The position numbers were made by a program, and so were the translations under genes. Positions 43,401 through 50,983 of a DNA stretch of 64,000 nucleotides are shown here, one piece after another. The notes below the pieces were generated by a model, which did not search any database, had not been told where the DNA came from, and saw nothing but the letters and a program-made list of their open reading frames with translations. The DNA is taken from the NCBI GenBank assembly GCA_017416345.1, contig JAFQCR010000033.1, forward strand, positions 62,001-126,000. The letters run 5' to 3'. The number at the start of each line of letters is the position of its first letter. Within the stretch, counting starts at the first letter, position 1. The stretch comes from Clostridia bacterium (GTDB lineage Bacteria > Bacillota > Clostridia > Oscillospirales > Acutalibacteraceae).

Positions 43401-43861
43401 ACAAGCATCGAGCATTCCTCGCCCACCGAAAGGGTAAAGCAACGGTCACGCAAAGCCTCGGGCGGAACGGTGGTGCTGACGGCCGCCTCGATGGAGGCTA
43501 CACACACGTCAAAAGCCCCCTCCAACACCTTGGAGAGGGTACCTATTCTTTTGTGCTCGTATTCGTGCGAGTGTGAAACGTTGCGCCTGAAGCAATAGTC
43601 CCTTGCAGGGAAAACTGCAACGTTTAACCCCAAAGCCTCAAGATCCTCCAAAACACGCTCGTTTTCGGCATCTCCTGCCGTGAGGACAAGGGCTTTTTGA
43701 CCGTTTTGTGCCGCCAGCACGGCCGACAGCACGCATCGGTGAATATGCGACACACCCGTCAAAGCGATTGGGTACAGACGGTTTTTGACCGCCGCCGAAA
43801 GCTCCTTAAAGCTGTCGGTCTTGCCCAATGCGTCAGAGAAGATGTTATACCTTAACTGCAT
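40409..43861 (-). CDS. mfd: Transcription-repair coupling factor
   Basis: The 1150-residue protein has the full Mfd architecture: UvrB-like N-domain (to about 330), RNA-polymerase interaction domain near 470-540 (LQRGDYVVHATHGIGIFEG), and an SF2 translocase with Walker A CGDVGFGKTEVALRAAFK, box II IIDEEQRFGV, TLSATPIPRTLNMA and GRVGRSHRTAFAYLL, then the TRCF C-domain. It removes stalled polymerase and recruits UvrA. The pth gene lies four bases upstream on the same strand, as in many Firmicutes. Confidence 0.96.
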   Translation of the reverse strand: MQLRYNIFSDALGKTDSFKELSAAVKNRLYPIALTGVSHIHRCVLSAVLAAQNGQKALVLTAGDAENERVLEDLEALGLNVAVFPARDYCFRRNVSHSHEYEHKRIGTLSKVLEGAFDVCVASIEAAVSTTVPPEALRDRCFTLSVGEECSMLVLAEKLIAGGYVKSAQVDGAGQFSIRGSIVDIFSPNLPNPCRLDFFGDEIDSIALFDVDTQRRTDTLDEIKITPVTEGSPDDPEQLAESLGKLLKKKSISEAQRKRIQEDIDRLEVGAVISYDAYLRHIFDRNVTLFDYFCGRDFDSITFIYDTNACFDKVDSCLKLHSEEIKTLLLEGELPPDFKSVYLDRVGLAECLKKADTVYCDSFPKTSYDVPPKALVNLNFKQNSGFSGAVASLCEDIKSSAAKLTVVLGGSERAASNLCEEMCELGLKANFCLEPSQVGKKGIFVTVGVLSSGFELPDGTLSVIVHGKTAVKKRKKRFSGGSAVGSLEELQRGDYVVHATHGIGIFEGVQQLTTRGMTRDYIKISYAGKDALYVPVTSLDMVSRYIGSAEDTAIKLNKLGSSDWSRTRSRVKKAVKDMAKQLTVLYAKRMQQKGYQFSPDGDLQSDFERRFEFDETDDQLRCISEIKRDMERGVPMDRLLCGDVGFGKTEVALRAAFKCIADGKQCAILVPTTILCWQHYNTALQRFGNMAVEVEMLSRFRTPKQQEKIRKNLLAGNIDLIVGTHALISKDVKFKDLGLIIIDEEQRFGVAQKERLKELYPTVDALTLSATPIPRTLNMALSGLRDMSSIEEAPMNRHPVQTYVMEQDRSVVNEAISRELRRGGQVYYLHNRTEDIDSCAMKLQQAHPEARIGTAHGKMSEDTLSRVWQQLLEHEIDILVCTTIIETGVDVPNANTLIIENSDRFGLAQLHQLRGRVGRSHRTAFAYLLFTPGKALSDISQKRLDAIRRFTEFGSGFRIAMRDLEIRGAGSVLGGEQHGHMEAVGYDMYLKLLSEALAEEKGEEPEKQLECVVDIKMSAHIPERYISSLPQRLSAYRRIAAIRTNEDVLDVTDELLDRYGDLPQVVNDLIQVSFLKNKAAEMGITEISDQNGRLLLYCGALTESISRLLTSNIKRRVMFSAGSKPYVSVRLEEKQHILDALKEALGYMEQ

Positions 43862-43865
43862 AAAA

Positions 43866-44453
43866 TTACCTGTTAAATTTATTCATTGCCTGCCCGATGT
43901 CGGCCGTCACTATGGTCTTTACCGCCTCGGCGGCATTTTTCTCGGCCTCGTCGATTTTGACCTTGTCGTCCTTATTGGGCTTTCCAAGCACCCAATCGGC
44001 AAGGTCATATTCGGGGTGGGGCTTCTGACCCATTCCGATCTTGACCCTTGGTATATTATCGGTGCCCGACAGCTCAATTATGTCTTTGAGTCCGTTGTGG
44101 CCGCCGTGGCTTCCCGATTTTCTGATGCGAAGTCTGCCTGCATCCATCGTAACGTCATCCGATACAACGATAACCTTTTCAAAGGGAATTTTGTAAAACC
44201 TTGCAACCTCGCAGACCGCTGACCCTGAGTTATTCATAAAGGTCAGAGGCTTCACGAAAAGCACCTTGTGACCCTTTATTTCGCCATCATATATAAGCGA
44301 TTGGAATTTGTTTTTTTCGGGGCCTGCGCCCAATTCCTTTATAAGGATGTCAACACAGCGAAAGCCTGCGTTGTGGCGGGTTTCGGAGTATTTGTCACCG
44401 GGGTTTCCGAGACCTACTATTATATAATCGTATTTAGGCTTTGAGAACAGCAT
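43866..44453 (-). CDS. pth: Peptidyl-tRNA hydrolase
   Basis: The 195-residue enzyme has IIVGLGNPGDKYSETRHNAG with the catalytic His, KPLTFMNNSGSAV, VSDDVTMDAGRLRIR and GSHGGHNGLKDI, all diagnostic. It recycles peptidyl-tRNA dropped from ribosomes. Order pth-mfd is conserved in Firmicutes. Its start overlaps the upstream membrane protein gene by 20 bases. Confidence 0.96.
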   Translation of the reverse strand: MLFSKPKYDYIIVGLGNPGDKYSETRHNAGFRCVDILIKELGAGPEKNKFQSLIYDGEIKGHKVLFVKPLTFMNNSGSAVCEVARFYKIPFEKVIVVSDDVTMDAGRLRIRKSGSHGGHNGLKDIIELSGTDNIPRVKIGMGQKPHPEYDLADWVLGKPNKDDKVKIDEAEKNAAEAVKTIVTADIGQAMNKFNR

Positions 44454-45204
44454 TTTTAACCTTCCTCATTCTGATATAAGCAACAAACAAATACACGGCA
44501 AACAGAAGCATTACCACGGCAAAAGCAAAGTAAAGTCCTGCAGTCGGGTAGGCCACCTTGGGGTCAATTGGGCATCTGCAGGGGATAACAAGGTTGAGTG
44601 CTCTGAGCCCTTTAAACACCAAAACAAAAGACAACAAAAGGTTGACGAGGCTTGACAGAAAAACCGTTTTGGTGAAGGGCAGATTCTTGCGCTTTGAACG
44701 GTTCAAAGAACCAAAGCTTAACCCAAGGCAAAGGCAACCCACCGCAAGGCAGGCCGCAACGCTATCGGTGCCCGAAAAAACGGTGTTGGCATATTCATTC
44801 AGCGGTTTGGGGATGATATCGGTCACACCGTCAAGCAGCTCGTGCGCCTTCCATAAAAGCTCGTTGGTCAGCTTAAACTCGTCCAACAAAGCCACCGCAG
44901 CAAAAATGACAGCCGAAATGATAAAAGCTACCTTTTTAAAGCCAAGGCCGTAGCCGCCGTAAAGCTCTTTTGATTTTTTTAAGCCTACTGCTTGTGAGAT
45001 AAGCAAAAGAATGCCGATCGGCAAAAATATGATGCCTGCCAAAAGATCAAAGTACAGTATTCCTAAAGAAAACAGCACAAATACCACAGCGGTAATGATG
45101 CCGAGCGCACTGCGACCCAAGCCTCTGACGGTCGATACCACCGGAGGCAAAAATTCACCCGAAGGCTTTAAAGTATTGGATTCTTCAACGATTTCTATGT
45201 TCAA
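44434..45204 (-). CDS. Hypothetical multi-pass membrane protein
   Basis: TTG at 45204, eight bases behind GGGAGG, is preferred to the GTG fused to the GGAGG; about 256 residues. Six to seven hydrophobic segments in two groups (about 28-75 and 90-250) and no recognised domain. A 20-base overlap couples it to pth. It may be a lineage-specific membrane protein with no known job. Confidence 0.65.
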   Translation of the reverse strand: MNIEIVEESNTLKPSGEFLPPVVSTVRGLGRSALGIITAVVFVLFSLGILYFDLLAGIIFLPIGILLLISQAVGLKKSKELYGGYGLGFKKVAFIISAVIFAAVALLDEFKLTNELLWKAHELLDGVTDIIPKPLNEYANTVFSGTDSVAACLAVGCLCLGLSFGSLNRSKRKNLPFTKTVFLSSLVNLLLSFVLVFKGLRALNLVIPCRCPIDPKVAYPTAGLYFAFAVVMLLFAVYLFVAYIRMRKVKNAVLKA

Positions 45205-45308
45205 AATCAGCACCTCCCAAAAAGCACCTTATCCAATACATTATATATTAAAATGTTGCCGCCGTCAATCAAAATCAGAAAAGACATTCCAGATCCGCCA
45301 AAATAAAA

Positions 45309-45412
45309 ATGTCATCCTGAACGAAGTGAAGGATCTTGAAAAAGATCCTTCGCAGGCCCTTCGGCGAAATTCGCCTTGGGCGACGCCGTGGCGTCGGCTC
45401 AGAATGACATAT
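45309..45412. repeat. Dispersed palindromic intergenic repeat (GTCATCCTGA family)
   Basis: Begins GTCATCCTGAACGAAGTGAA and ends GGCTCAGAATGACAT, so the outer ends are inverted relative to each other (GTCAT / ATGAC), with inner CGACGCCGTGGCGTCG and GGATCTT / AAGATCC palindromes. Whole unit can fold as one long hairpin. Such elements are common between genes in gut Clostridia. Confidence 0.75.
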
Positions 45413-45431
45413 ATGTTTTATATGGTTTGAA

Positions 45432-46556
45432 TCAATTGTATCTGCACTCACGGCTTTTGGCATTGCCGAGACCGATGGTGCTGATGGTGCGGGTTTCGGT
45501 GTCGATGGTTACGATCTCGCCGTTTTTGCCGCCGTTTTTAAAGGACATATACAGTCGGCCGTTTTCGTCAATATATTCGATCTGTTCGTGCTCGTGACCG
45601 TTGAGATAGGCGATAAAATCGCCGCCACCGGATATAAATTCCTCAACGGCATTGCGGATGGCATCGGAATTGCTGACACCGTTGGTAGTCTTACCCGTTG
45701 CGGCCAAAGTGAAGTTGGCATCAAGCGGCACGTGAGACATAACAAGCACGGAATACTCGGTGTTCAAAGCCTCGGTTTTGAACCACTCGACCTGCTCATC
45801 ACTGATCTTAAAGCAGCTTGTGTATTTGGTTCCGTCATAAACGTCGTCGGCCTGGTTGAGCATTACGACACGGATCTTGTCGTCGGGGAAATCCATATAA
45901 TAGTAAGAGCCGTTGCCGCCGGTAACCATTTTATCGCCGTTATATTCCTTCAAGGGTGCATAAACCATGTTTATATGATCTTCGGGCATGATCTGCATTG
46001 TGTGGTCAGCCCATTTCTGGCACCACATAATGTTTGTGTCGTGGTTACCGACCGTCATAAACACGGGGCACTTGGCACGGGTGGTAAAGCGGTTGAAAAT
46101 GTCGCTCATGCAGGCACGCATATTGGCATCGTTGTCGATCTCATCCTGCGAATAACCGCGGATAAGGTCACCGAGGTTTGCGATGAAGTCAAGCTCAACA
46201 AAGTTGGACAAAGCGGCGGCATTTTTACCAACCTCGGCAGCGGTGAGATCATAATGGTGGGGGTCGGTCTCAACAAGGAAGGAGAACTTGCCGTGCACGG
46301 CGGTCTGAACCTCGGTCAGCTTGTCGGACCATTTGCCGAGATGCTGTGCCATAGCGATCTGGTCGTCGGTCAGACGGCTTACGGTATCCTTTGAGGATGT
46401 ATCGCTTTCGGTCGAAGCAACCGTCGAACCGTTGCTTGCGGTAGTTGATGCATCGGACGAGGTATCGTCAGACGAGCCACCGCATCCGCAGGCGAAAATA
46501 AGGCACAGAGCAAGAACTACTGCAAAGATGCTTTTTACAGATCTCAAAAAGTTCAT
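45432..46556 (-). CDS. Calcineurin-like metallophosphoesterase lipoprotein
   Basis: The 374-residue protein has a lipobox (LIFACG) and a Ser/Thr-rich linker, then all metallophosphoesterase motifs: VETDPHH (DxH), IANLGDL (GD), VGNHDTN (GNHD), VMSHVPLD (H) and LNGHEHEQ (GHxH). It is a two-metal phosphatase or phosphodiesterase on the cell surface. Substrate unknown. It stands alone upstream of thrS on the opposite strand. Confidence 0.88.
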   Translation of the reverse strand: MNFLRSVKSIFAVVLALCLIFACGCGGSSDDTSSDASTTASNGSTVASTESDTSSKDTVSRLTDDQIAMAQHLGKWSDKLTEVQTAVHGKFSFLVETDPHHYDLTAAEVGKNAAALSNFVELDFIANLGDLIRGYSQDEIDNDANMRACMSDIFNRFTTRAKCPVFMTVGNHDTNIMWCQKWADHTMQIMPEDHINMVYAPLKEYNGDKMVTGGNGSYYYMDFPDDKIRVVMLNQADDVYDGTKYTSCFKISDEQVEWFKTEALNTEYSVLVMSHVPLDANFTLAATGKTTNGVSNSDAIRNAVEEFISGGGDFIAYLNGHEHEQIEYIDENGRLYMSFKNGGKNGEIVTIDTETRTISTIGLGNAKSRECRYN

Positions 46557-46691
46557 ACTAAAACCTCCGTATTAAAAATACACAGATATTTTATCGCAAA
46601 TAAACACAATTGTCAATGCAGAATGGTGTACTGAAATTATAATATTGTATAAACTCAAATCTGCCAAAGGTTTAAAATTCAAAATCTAATC

Positions 46692-46720
46692 TTGACATTT
46701 TGAGGTTACGGTAGTATTAT
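46692..46720 (+). promoter_or_regulatory. thrS: Sigma-A promoter of the thrS leader
   Basis: TTGACA, 17-base spacer, TATTAT. Transcription would start near 46727, just ahead of the T-box fold. Confidence 0.8.
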
Positions 46721-46726
46721 ATATTG

Positions 46727-46957
46727 TAACAAAGCGTTGATGGGAAGAGTAACCGAAAAGGGTATCCTAAAGAGAGCACGGTCACCGGCTGAAAGCCGTG
46801 CGGAGAAGATCTTCGGTGAAGACCACCCCTGAGTGCAGTCGGTAAAAAAGACTGACGTCTGACCTGCGTTATGGGTCTAAAGAGTGATAAATCAAGGTGG
46901 AACCGAGCTTAGATTCAAGCGCCCTTGGTGTGTTTTGCACACCAAAGGCGTTTTTGT
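46727..46957 (+). promoter_or_regulatory. T-box riboswitch leader (threonine)
   Basis: The T-box core AAGGTGGAACCGAG (46894-46907) with TGGA to pair with the NCCA end of uncharged tRNA is clear. Upstream is a Stem I region with GATGGGAAGAGTA start and an apical hairpin GCACGG / CCGTGC; ACC codons at 46822-46827 are candidate threonine specifiers. A terminator, CGCCCTTGGTGTG / CACACCAAAGGCG with TTTTT, ends it at 46957. Uncharged tRNA-Thr should favour the antiterminator and allow read-through. Confidence 0.88.
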
Positions 46958-46974
46958 TTGTACACTTGGGCTTT

Positions 46975-47038
46975 CAGGATTGAAAGCCTCCCTTGTTAAA
47001 GGGAGGTGGCACGCGAAGTGTGACGGAGGGATTCAAAA
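46975..47038 (+). repeat. Repeat fragment on left flank of DUF559 gene
   Basis: Contains CCTCCCTTGTTAAAGGGAGG, a hairpin, followed by TGGCACGCGAAGTGTGACGG and AGGGATT, a family found again at 58140 and 62270. It ends at the DUF559 start codon. Confidence 0.65.
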
Positions 47039-47407
47039 ATGAATTACCAACATAATCCAAAACTCACACCTATTGCCAAGGCCTTACGAAAGAATATGAC
47101 AAAACAAGAGAGACATCTGTGGTATGATTTCTTGAAGGGTTATCAGGTTCGCTTTTTAAGGCAAAAAGTCATAGATGACTACATTGTGGATTTTTACTGT
47201 AGCCAAGCTGAACTTGTTATTGAACTGGATGGCTCGCAACATTATAGCGAGTCGGGTACATTAAAAGACAGAATTCGAACCGAACGGTTAGAAAAAAGAA
47301 ACTTGACGGTTTTACGGATACCCAATAACGAGGTTGATAAGAATTTCAACGGTGTTTGTGAATATATAGATCTGTATGTGAAAGAGACACTAAATAAGCG
47401 CAAATAG
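47039..47407 (+). CDS. DUF559 / Vsr-like endonuclease domain protein
   Basis: The 122-residue protein has the DUF559 PD-(D/E)xK core: ALRKNMTKQERHLWYDFL, VRFLRQKVIDDYIVDFYC, LVIELDGSQHY (E-x-D-G with a nearby His) and a C-terminal VLRIPNNEV. The family resembles very-short-patch repair nucleases. It sits alone between the T-box leader and thrS, flanked by repeats on both sides, so expression would depend on T-box read-through unless it has its own promoter. Such genes are often repeat-associated and may be mobile. Confidence 0.85.
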   Translation: MNYQHNPKLTPIAKALRKNMTKQERHLWYDFLKGYQVRFLRQKVIDDYIVDFYCSQAELVIELDGSQHYSESGTLKDRIRTERLEKRNLTVLRIPNNEVDKNFNGVCEYIDLYVKETLNKRK

Positions 47408-47540
47408 AGTTATCCGCCAAGGAATCCCCTCGCCACGCTACGCGCGGCCCTCTCCCCTTTAACAAGGGGCGCTATGCCAATCCTAACGCTTTGCGTTGAT
47501 TTATTTCCCTTTGATGAGGGAGGCAAATCTATAACATATA
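47408..47540 (+). repeat. Repeat fragment on right flank of DUF559 gene
   Basis: Includes CCCCTCGCCACGCTACGCGC, TCTCCCCTTTAACAAGGGGC and a CCCTTTGATGAGGGAGG hairpin. It resembles the inverse of the left-flank module (both with AAGGGAGG or CCCTT ends), so the nuclease gene is bracketed by repeats. Confidence 0.55.
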
Positions 47541-47571
47541 AATTCATTTTTTGAAAAAAGGAGTAATAAAA

Positions 47572-49374
47572 ATGAAGGTAATCTACAATAACGGAACTGT
47601 TGATCAGTGTCCCGAAGCAGAGGAACTTGAGGTTCTTCGCCACTCGGCGGCACACATTATGGCACAGGCTGTAAAGCGTCTGTACCCCCAGGCAAAGTTT
47701 GCCTACGGCCCTGCAACCGAAAAGGGCTTTTACTATGACGTTGACCTTGGCGACGTAAAGCTGGTCGATAGTGACCTTGCCGCGATCGAGGCCGAAATGA
47801 AGAAGATCACAAAGGAAAATCTCCCCATCAAGCCTGAGATCCTGCCCCGTGACGAAGCCATCAAGCTGATGGAGTCTGAGGGCGAGGTCTACAAGGTAGA
47901 GCATATTGCCGATCTTGCCGATAATGAGCCTATCAGCTTCTACCGTCAGGGCGAGTATATCGATATGTGCCGTGGACCGCACATCACCTACACCAAGGCG
48001 CTCAAGGCCTTTAAGCTGACCTCGATTTCGGGCGCATATTGGAAGAACGATTCCAACAACAAGATGCTTACCCGTATCTACGGTACCGCATTTGCCACCC
48101 AGCCCGAGCTTGACGAGTATCTCAAGGCGGTTGAGGAAGCCAAGATGCGTGACCACAACAAGATCGGCCGTGAGCTTGAGTATTTCACCACCGTTGAGTC
48201 GATCGGTCAGGGTCTGCCCATTATGCTCCCCAAGGGTGCACGTACCATTCAGCTTCTGCAGCGTTTTGTTGAGGATGAGGAGCAAAGAAGAGGCTACCTG
48301 CTCACCAAAACTCCGCTTATGGCCAAGCGTGACCTTTACAGAATTTCGGGTCACTGGGATCATTACCTGGACGGTATGTTTGTTTTGGGCGACCCCAACG
48401 ATGAGGAAAAGGAGTGCTTTGCGCTTCGTCCCATGACCTGCCCGTTCCAGTACCAGGTATTCCTTAACAAGATGCGCTCCTACCGTGACCTGCCTATGCG
48501 TCTCGGTGAGACCTCGACCCTTTTCAGAAACGAGGATTCGGGCGAGATGCACGGTCTTATCCGTGTCCGTCAGTTCACCATTTCCGAGGGTCACCTTATC
48601 CTGCGCCCCGAGCAGCTTGAGGACGAGTTCAGAGGCTGTTTGGAGCTTGCCAACTATATGCTGAAGGCCGTCGGTCTTGACGAGGATGTTTCCTACCGCT
48701 TCTCGCAGTGGGATCCCGAGCGTAAGGACAAATACGAGGGTACCCCCGAGCAGTGGGATGAGGCACAGACTTTGATGGGCAAGATCCTTGATAACCTCGG
48801 TCTGAAGTATTCCATCGGTATCGACGAGGCCGCCTTCTACGGACCTAAGCTTGACATTCAGATCAAGAACGTCCACGGTAAAGAAGATACTCTTATCACC
48901 ATTCAGATCGATATGCTGCTTGCCAAGAAGTTTGGTATGGAATATGTCGATGTTGACGGTGAAAAGAAGATCCCCTACATTATCCACAGAACCTCTTTGG
49001 GCTGCTACGAGAGAACCCTTGCTCTGCTGCTTGAAAAGTTTGCAGGCGCAATGCCTATGTGGCTGGCTCCCGAGCAGGTCAGAGTCATCCCCATTTCGGA
49101 GAGACTGCGTGACGAGGCTATGGCCGTTACCGACAGCCTTAAGGCCGCAGGTATCAAGGTCACCTGCGACGACCGTAACGAAAAGATGGGCTACCGCATC
49201 CGTGAGGCCCAGCTTGAAAAGATCCCTTATATGCTGATCGTCGGCGATAAGGAGGTAGAGACCAACACCGTTTCGGTCAGAAAGCGCGGAGGTGTTGACC
49301 TCGGCTCCATGACTCTGGACGAGTTTATCGCCAAGGCCAAGGAAGAGATCGAGACCTTGCATATCGATAAGTAA
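47572..49374 (+). CDS. thrS: Threonyl-tRNA synthetase lacking the TGS domain
   Basis: ATG at 47572 behind AAGGAG gives 600 residues. The protein begins almost directly with the editing domain (LRHSAAHIMAQAVKRLYP, then MCRGPH), so the usual N-terminal TGS domain of about 60 residues is missing; upstream is repeat DNA. The class II core is complete: motif 2 EMHGLIRVRQFT, zinc Cys in RPMTCPFQ, motif 3 IHRTSLGCYERTLALLLE, and the anticodon-binding C-domain. It charges tRNA-Thr. Control by the upstream T-box is expected. Confidence 0.95.
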   Translation: MKVIYNNGTVDQCPEAEELEVLRHSAAHIMAQAVKRLYPQAKFAYGPATEKGFYYDVDLGDVKLVDSDLAAIEAEMKKITKENLPIKPEILPRDEAIKLMESEGEVYKVEHIADLADNEPISFYRQGEYIDMCRGPHITYTKALKAFKLTSISGAYWKNDSNNKMLTRIYGTAFATQPELDEYLKAVEEAKMRDHNKIGRELEYFTTVESIGQGLPIMLPKGARTIQLLQRFVEDEEQRRGYLLTKTPLMAKRDLYRISGHWDHYLDGMFVLGDPNDEEKECFALRPMTCPFQYQVFLNKMRSYRDLPMRLGETSTLFRNEDSGEMHGLIRVRQFTISEGHLILRPEQLEDEFRGCLELANYMLKAVGLDEDVSYRFSQWDPERKDKYEGTPEQWDEAQTLMGKILDNLGLKYSIGIDEAAFYGPKLDIQIKNVHGKEDTLITIQIDMLLAKKFGMEYVDVDGEKKIPYIIHRTSLGCYERTLALLLEKFAGAMPMWLAPEQVRVIPISERLRDEAMAVTDSLKAAGIKVTCDDRNEKMGYRIREAQLEKIPYMLIVGDKEVETNTVSVRKRGGVDLGSMTLDEFIAKAKEEIETLHIDK

Positions 49375-49390
49375 CCGACTTACATTATAT

Positions 49391-49429
49391 AAACACCGCC
49401 GTTACATTACTGTAGCGGCGGTGTTTTTT
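49391..49429 (+). terminator. Rho-independent terminator after thrS
   Basis: AAACACCGCCG / CGGCGGTGTTT hairpin with inner TTAC / GTAG pairing, followed by six T bases. Confidence 0.9.
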
Positions 49430-49485
49430 ATGAAAAAAATGAATTTTTTAGTGCAAAATGCAAAAATCAGGCAATATACGGGGCT

Positions 49486-49511
49486 GAAATTGTTAAAAAA
49501 ATAACAATTTC
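49486..49511 (+). promoter_or_regulatory. Rex-type operator palindrome
   Basis: GAAATTGTTA and TAACAATTTC flank AAAAAA as a perfect 26-base palindrome. The core TTGTTAAAAAAATAACAA is one base from the Rex consensus TTGTTAANNNNTTAACAA. Rex is the NADH/NAD+-sensing repressor of fermentative genes; the site lies about 55 bases upstream of the hydrogenase operon -10. Confidence 0.75.
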
Positions 49512-49542
49512 ATAAATTCCAAGAAAATTTGACATAAAAATG

Positions 49543-49571
49543 TAGACTTTTTTGTTTACATCTGTTATAAT
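49543..49571 (+). promoter_or_regulatory. Promoter of the hydrogenase operon
   Basis: TAGACT (49543-49548), 17-base spacer, TATAAT (49566-49571). About 90 bases of leader precede the first start codon. Confidence 0.6.
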
Positions 49572-49661
49572 TTTAACAAGTTATGCAGAGTGAGGCAGTC
49601 TGCAACTTTGCGACCGCACATTTTGCCGTAATTGCATTTTAATTTCAGGAGGAAAAAGCTT

Positions 49662-50159
49662 ATGAAGAAACATGCCAGCTCAATACCTTTTAACGGTACC
49701 CCCGAGCAGGAAGCCCAGCTGAAGGCTATCATCGAAGCCAAGAAGAACATTCCCGGTTCCTTGATGTCCATCATGCAGGACGCACAGGGAATCTACGGCT
49801 ATCTGCCGCTTGAGGTTCAGACCATGATCGCTGAAGGTGTCGGCGTATCTGTAGAGGACGTCTACGGTATCGCAACCTTCTACGCACAGTTTGCACTTTC
49901 TCCCAAGGGTAAGTACAACATCTCGGTCTGCCTTGGTACTGCTTGCTACGTTAAGGGTGCACAGGATCTTATCGACCGTCTTACCGAGGTTCTCGGAATC
50001 GCCCCCGGCGAATGCACCGCCGACGGAAAGTTCTCGCTTGAGGCTTGCCGTTGCATCGGCGCTTGCGGTCTTGCTCCCGTTCTCACCGTTAACGAGGATG
50101 TTTACGGACGTCTTGTTAAAGCTGATATCGACGACATTCTCAAGAAGTACGCTGACTAA
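49662..50159 (+). CDS. hydC: Bifurcating hydrogenase subunit HydC (NuoE-like)
   Basis: ATG at 49662 behind AGGAGG gives 165 residues. It is a thioredoxin-like [2Fe-2S] NuoE-type subunit: VCLGTACYVKGAQDL and CRCIGACGLAPVL hold the four Cys (CX4C and CX3C). With HydB and HydA it makes the NAD+/ferredoxin electron-bifurcating [FeFe]-hydrogenase. It starts the ten-gene operon. Confidence 0.92.
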   Translation: MKKHASSIPFNGTPEQEAQLKAIIEAKKNIPGSLMSIMQDAQGIYGYLPLEVQTMIAEGVGVSVEDVYGIATFYAQFALSPKGKYNISVCLGTACYVKGAQDLIDRLTEVLGIAPGECTADGKFSLEACRCIGACGLAPVLTVNEDVYGRLVKADIDDILKKYAD

Positions 50160-50185
50160 TTTTTTAATTTAAGGATCATACAGGT

Positions 50186-50539
50186 ATGAAAATCAGTGCG
50201 ATCAAAGAGCTGCTTAAGGCAGAGGTCATCTGCGGTGAGGAGGATCTCGAAAGAGAGGTCTACTCCGCCTGCGGAAGCGATATGATGAGCGACGTTCTGG
50301 CTTACGTCAAGGATCAGGGAGTTTTGCTCACCGGTCTTGTTAATTCACAGGTCATCAGAACCGCCGAAATGATGGACATGGTCTGCATAGTGTTCGTCCG
50401 CAACAAGCGACCCACCGAGGAAATGGTGGAGCTTGCGAAGGAAATGGGCATTGTGATGCTGTGTTCACCCAAGCGTATGTATGAGGCTTGCGGTAAGCTG
50501 TATATGAACGGTCTCAACGGAAACGGAGCAACAGTATGA
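50186..50539 (+). CDS. DRTGG domain protein in hydrogenase operon
   Basis: The 117-residue protein is a stand-alone DRTGG domain: ELLKAEVICGEEDLEREVYS, CGSDMMSDVLAYVKDQGVLL, TGLVNSQVIRTAEMMDM. DRTGG domains occur next to CBS/PTA sensors and may bind nucleotides. It overlaps the next gene by four bases. Its job in hydrogenase control is unknown. Confidence 0.82.
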   Translation: MKISAIKELLKAEVICGEEDLEREVYSACGSDMMSDVLAYVKDQGVLLTGLVNSQVIRTAEMMDMVCIVFVRNKRPTEEMVELAKEMGIVMLCSPKRMYEACGKLYMNGLNGNGATV

Positions 50540-50958
50540 GTGAGCCGTTGAAGTTCCGATTTGATGTTCAGGGAGGTAACTTTACCTCGGCCGGTCAGGC
50601 GTCGGTGCTTGTTAAAAAGAACCTTCGTCAGATAGGCCTTCCGCCCGAAATAATCCGCAGAGTTTCAATAGCCATGTATGAGGGCGAGATCAATATGGTA
50701 ATACACGCCGGCGGCGGTGTTGCCGAGGTTCTGGTTTTTGAGGACAAGGTCGAGATCGTTCTTGACGATAAGGGTCCCGGAATCCCGAACATTGAGCTTG
50801 CCATGAAGGAAGGCTTCTCCACCGCACCCGACAACATAAGGTCGTTGGGCTTCGGTGCAGGTATGGGTCTTCCCAATATGAAACGCTACACCGACAGTAT
50901 GAATATCGAAACCGAGCTTGGAAAGGGCACCAAGATAACCATGGTGGTCAATTTCTGA
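50536..50958 (+). CDS. HATPase (RsbW-like) protein in hydrogenase operon
   Basis: The 140-residue protein is a bare GHKL ATPase of anti-sigma type: N-box region YEGEINMVIHAGGGVAEV, G1 box DDKGPGIPNIE, G2 box GFGAGMGLPNMK. No histidine phosphorylation domain is present. It may act as a serine kinase or anti-sigma factor in a switch that signals redox or hydrogen state, possibly with the second HATPase gene downstream. Confidence 0.85.
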   Translation: MSEPLKFRFDVQGGNFTSAGQASVLVKKNLRQIGLPPEIIRRVSIAMYEGEINMVIHAGGGVAEVLVFEDKVEIVLDDKGPGIPNIELAMKEGFSTAPDNIRSLGFGAGMGLPNMKRYTDSMNIETELGKGTKITMVVNF

Positions 50959-50983
50959 TCTTAGGGTTTCAATAAGGAACGCT

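Noticed and set aside
46731-46957. Possible other riboswitch class
   Set aside because: The GGTGGAACCG core with downstream terminator and thrS identify a T-box.
47410-49362. 650-residue minus-strand open frame
   Set aside because: It lies exactly antisense to thrS, whose product is unambiguous; codon structure explains the open frame.
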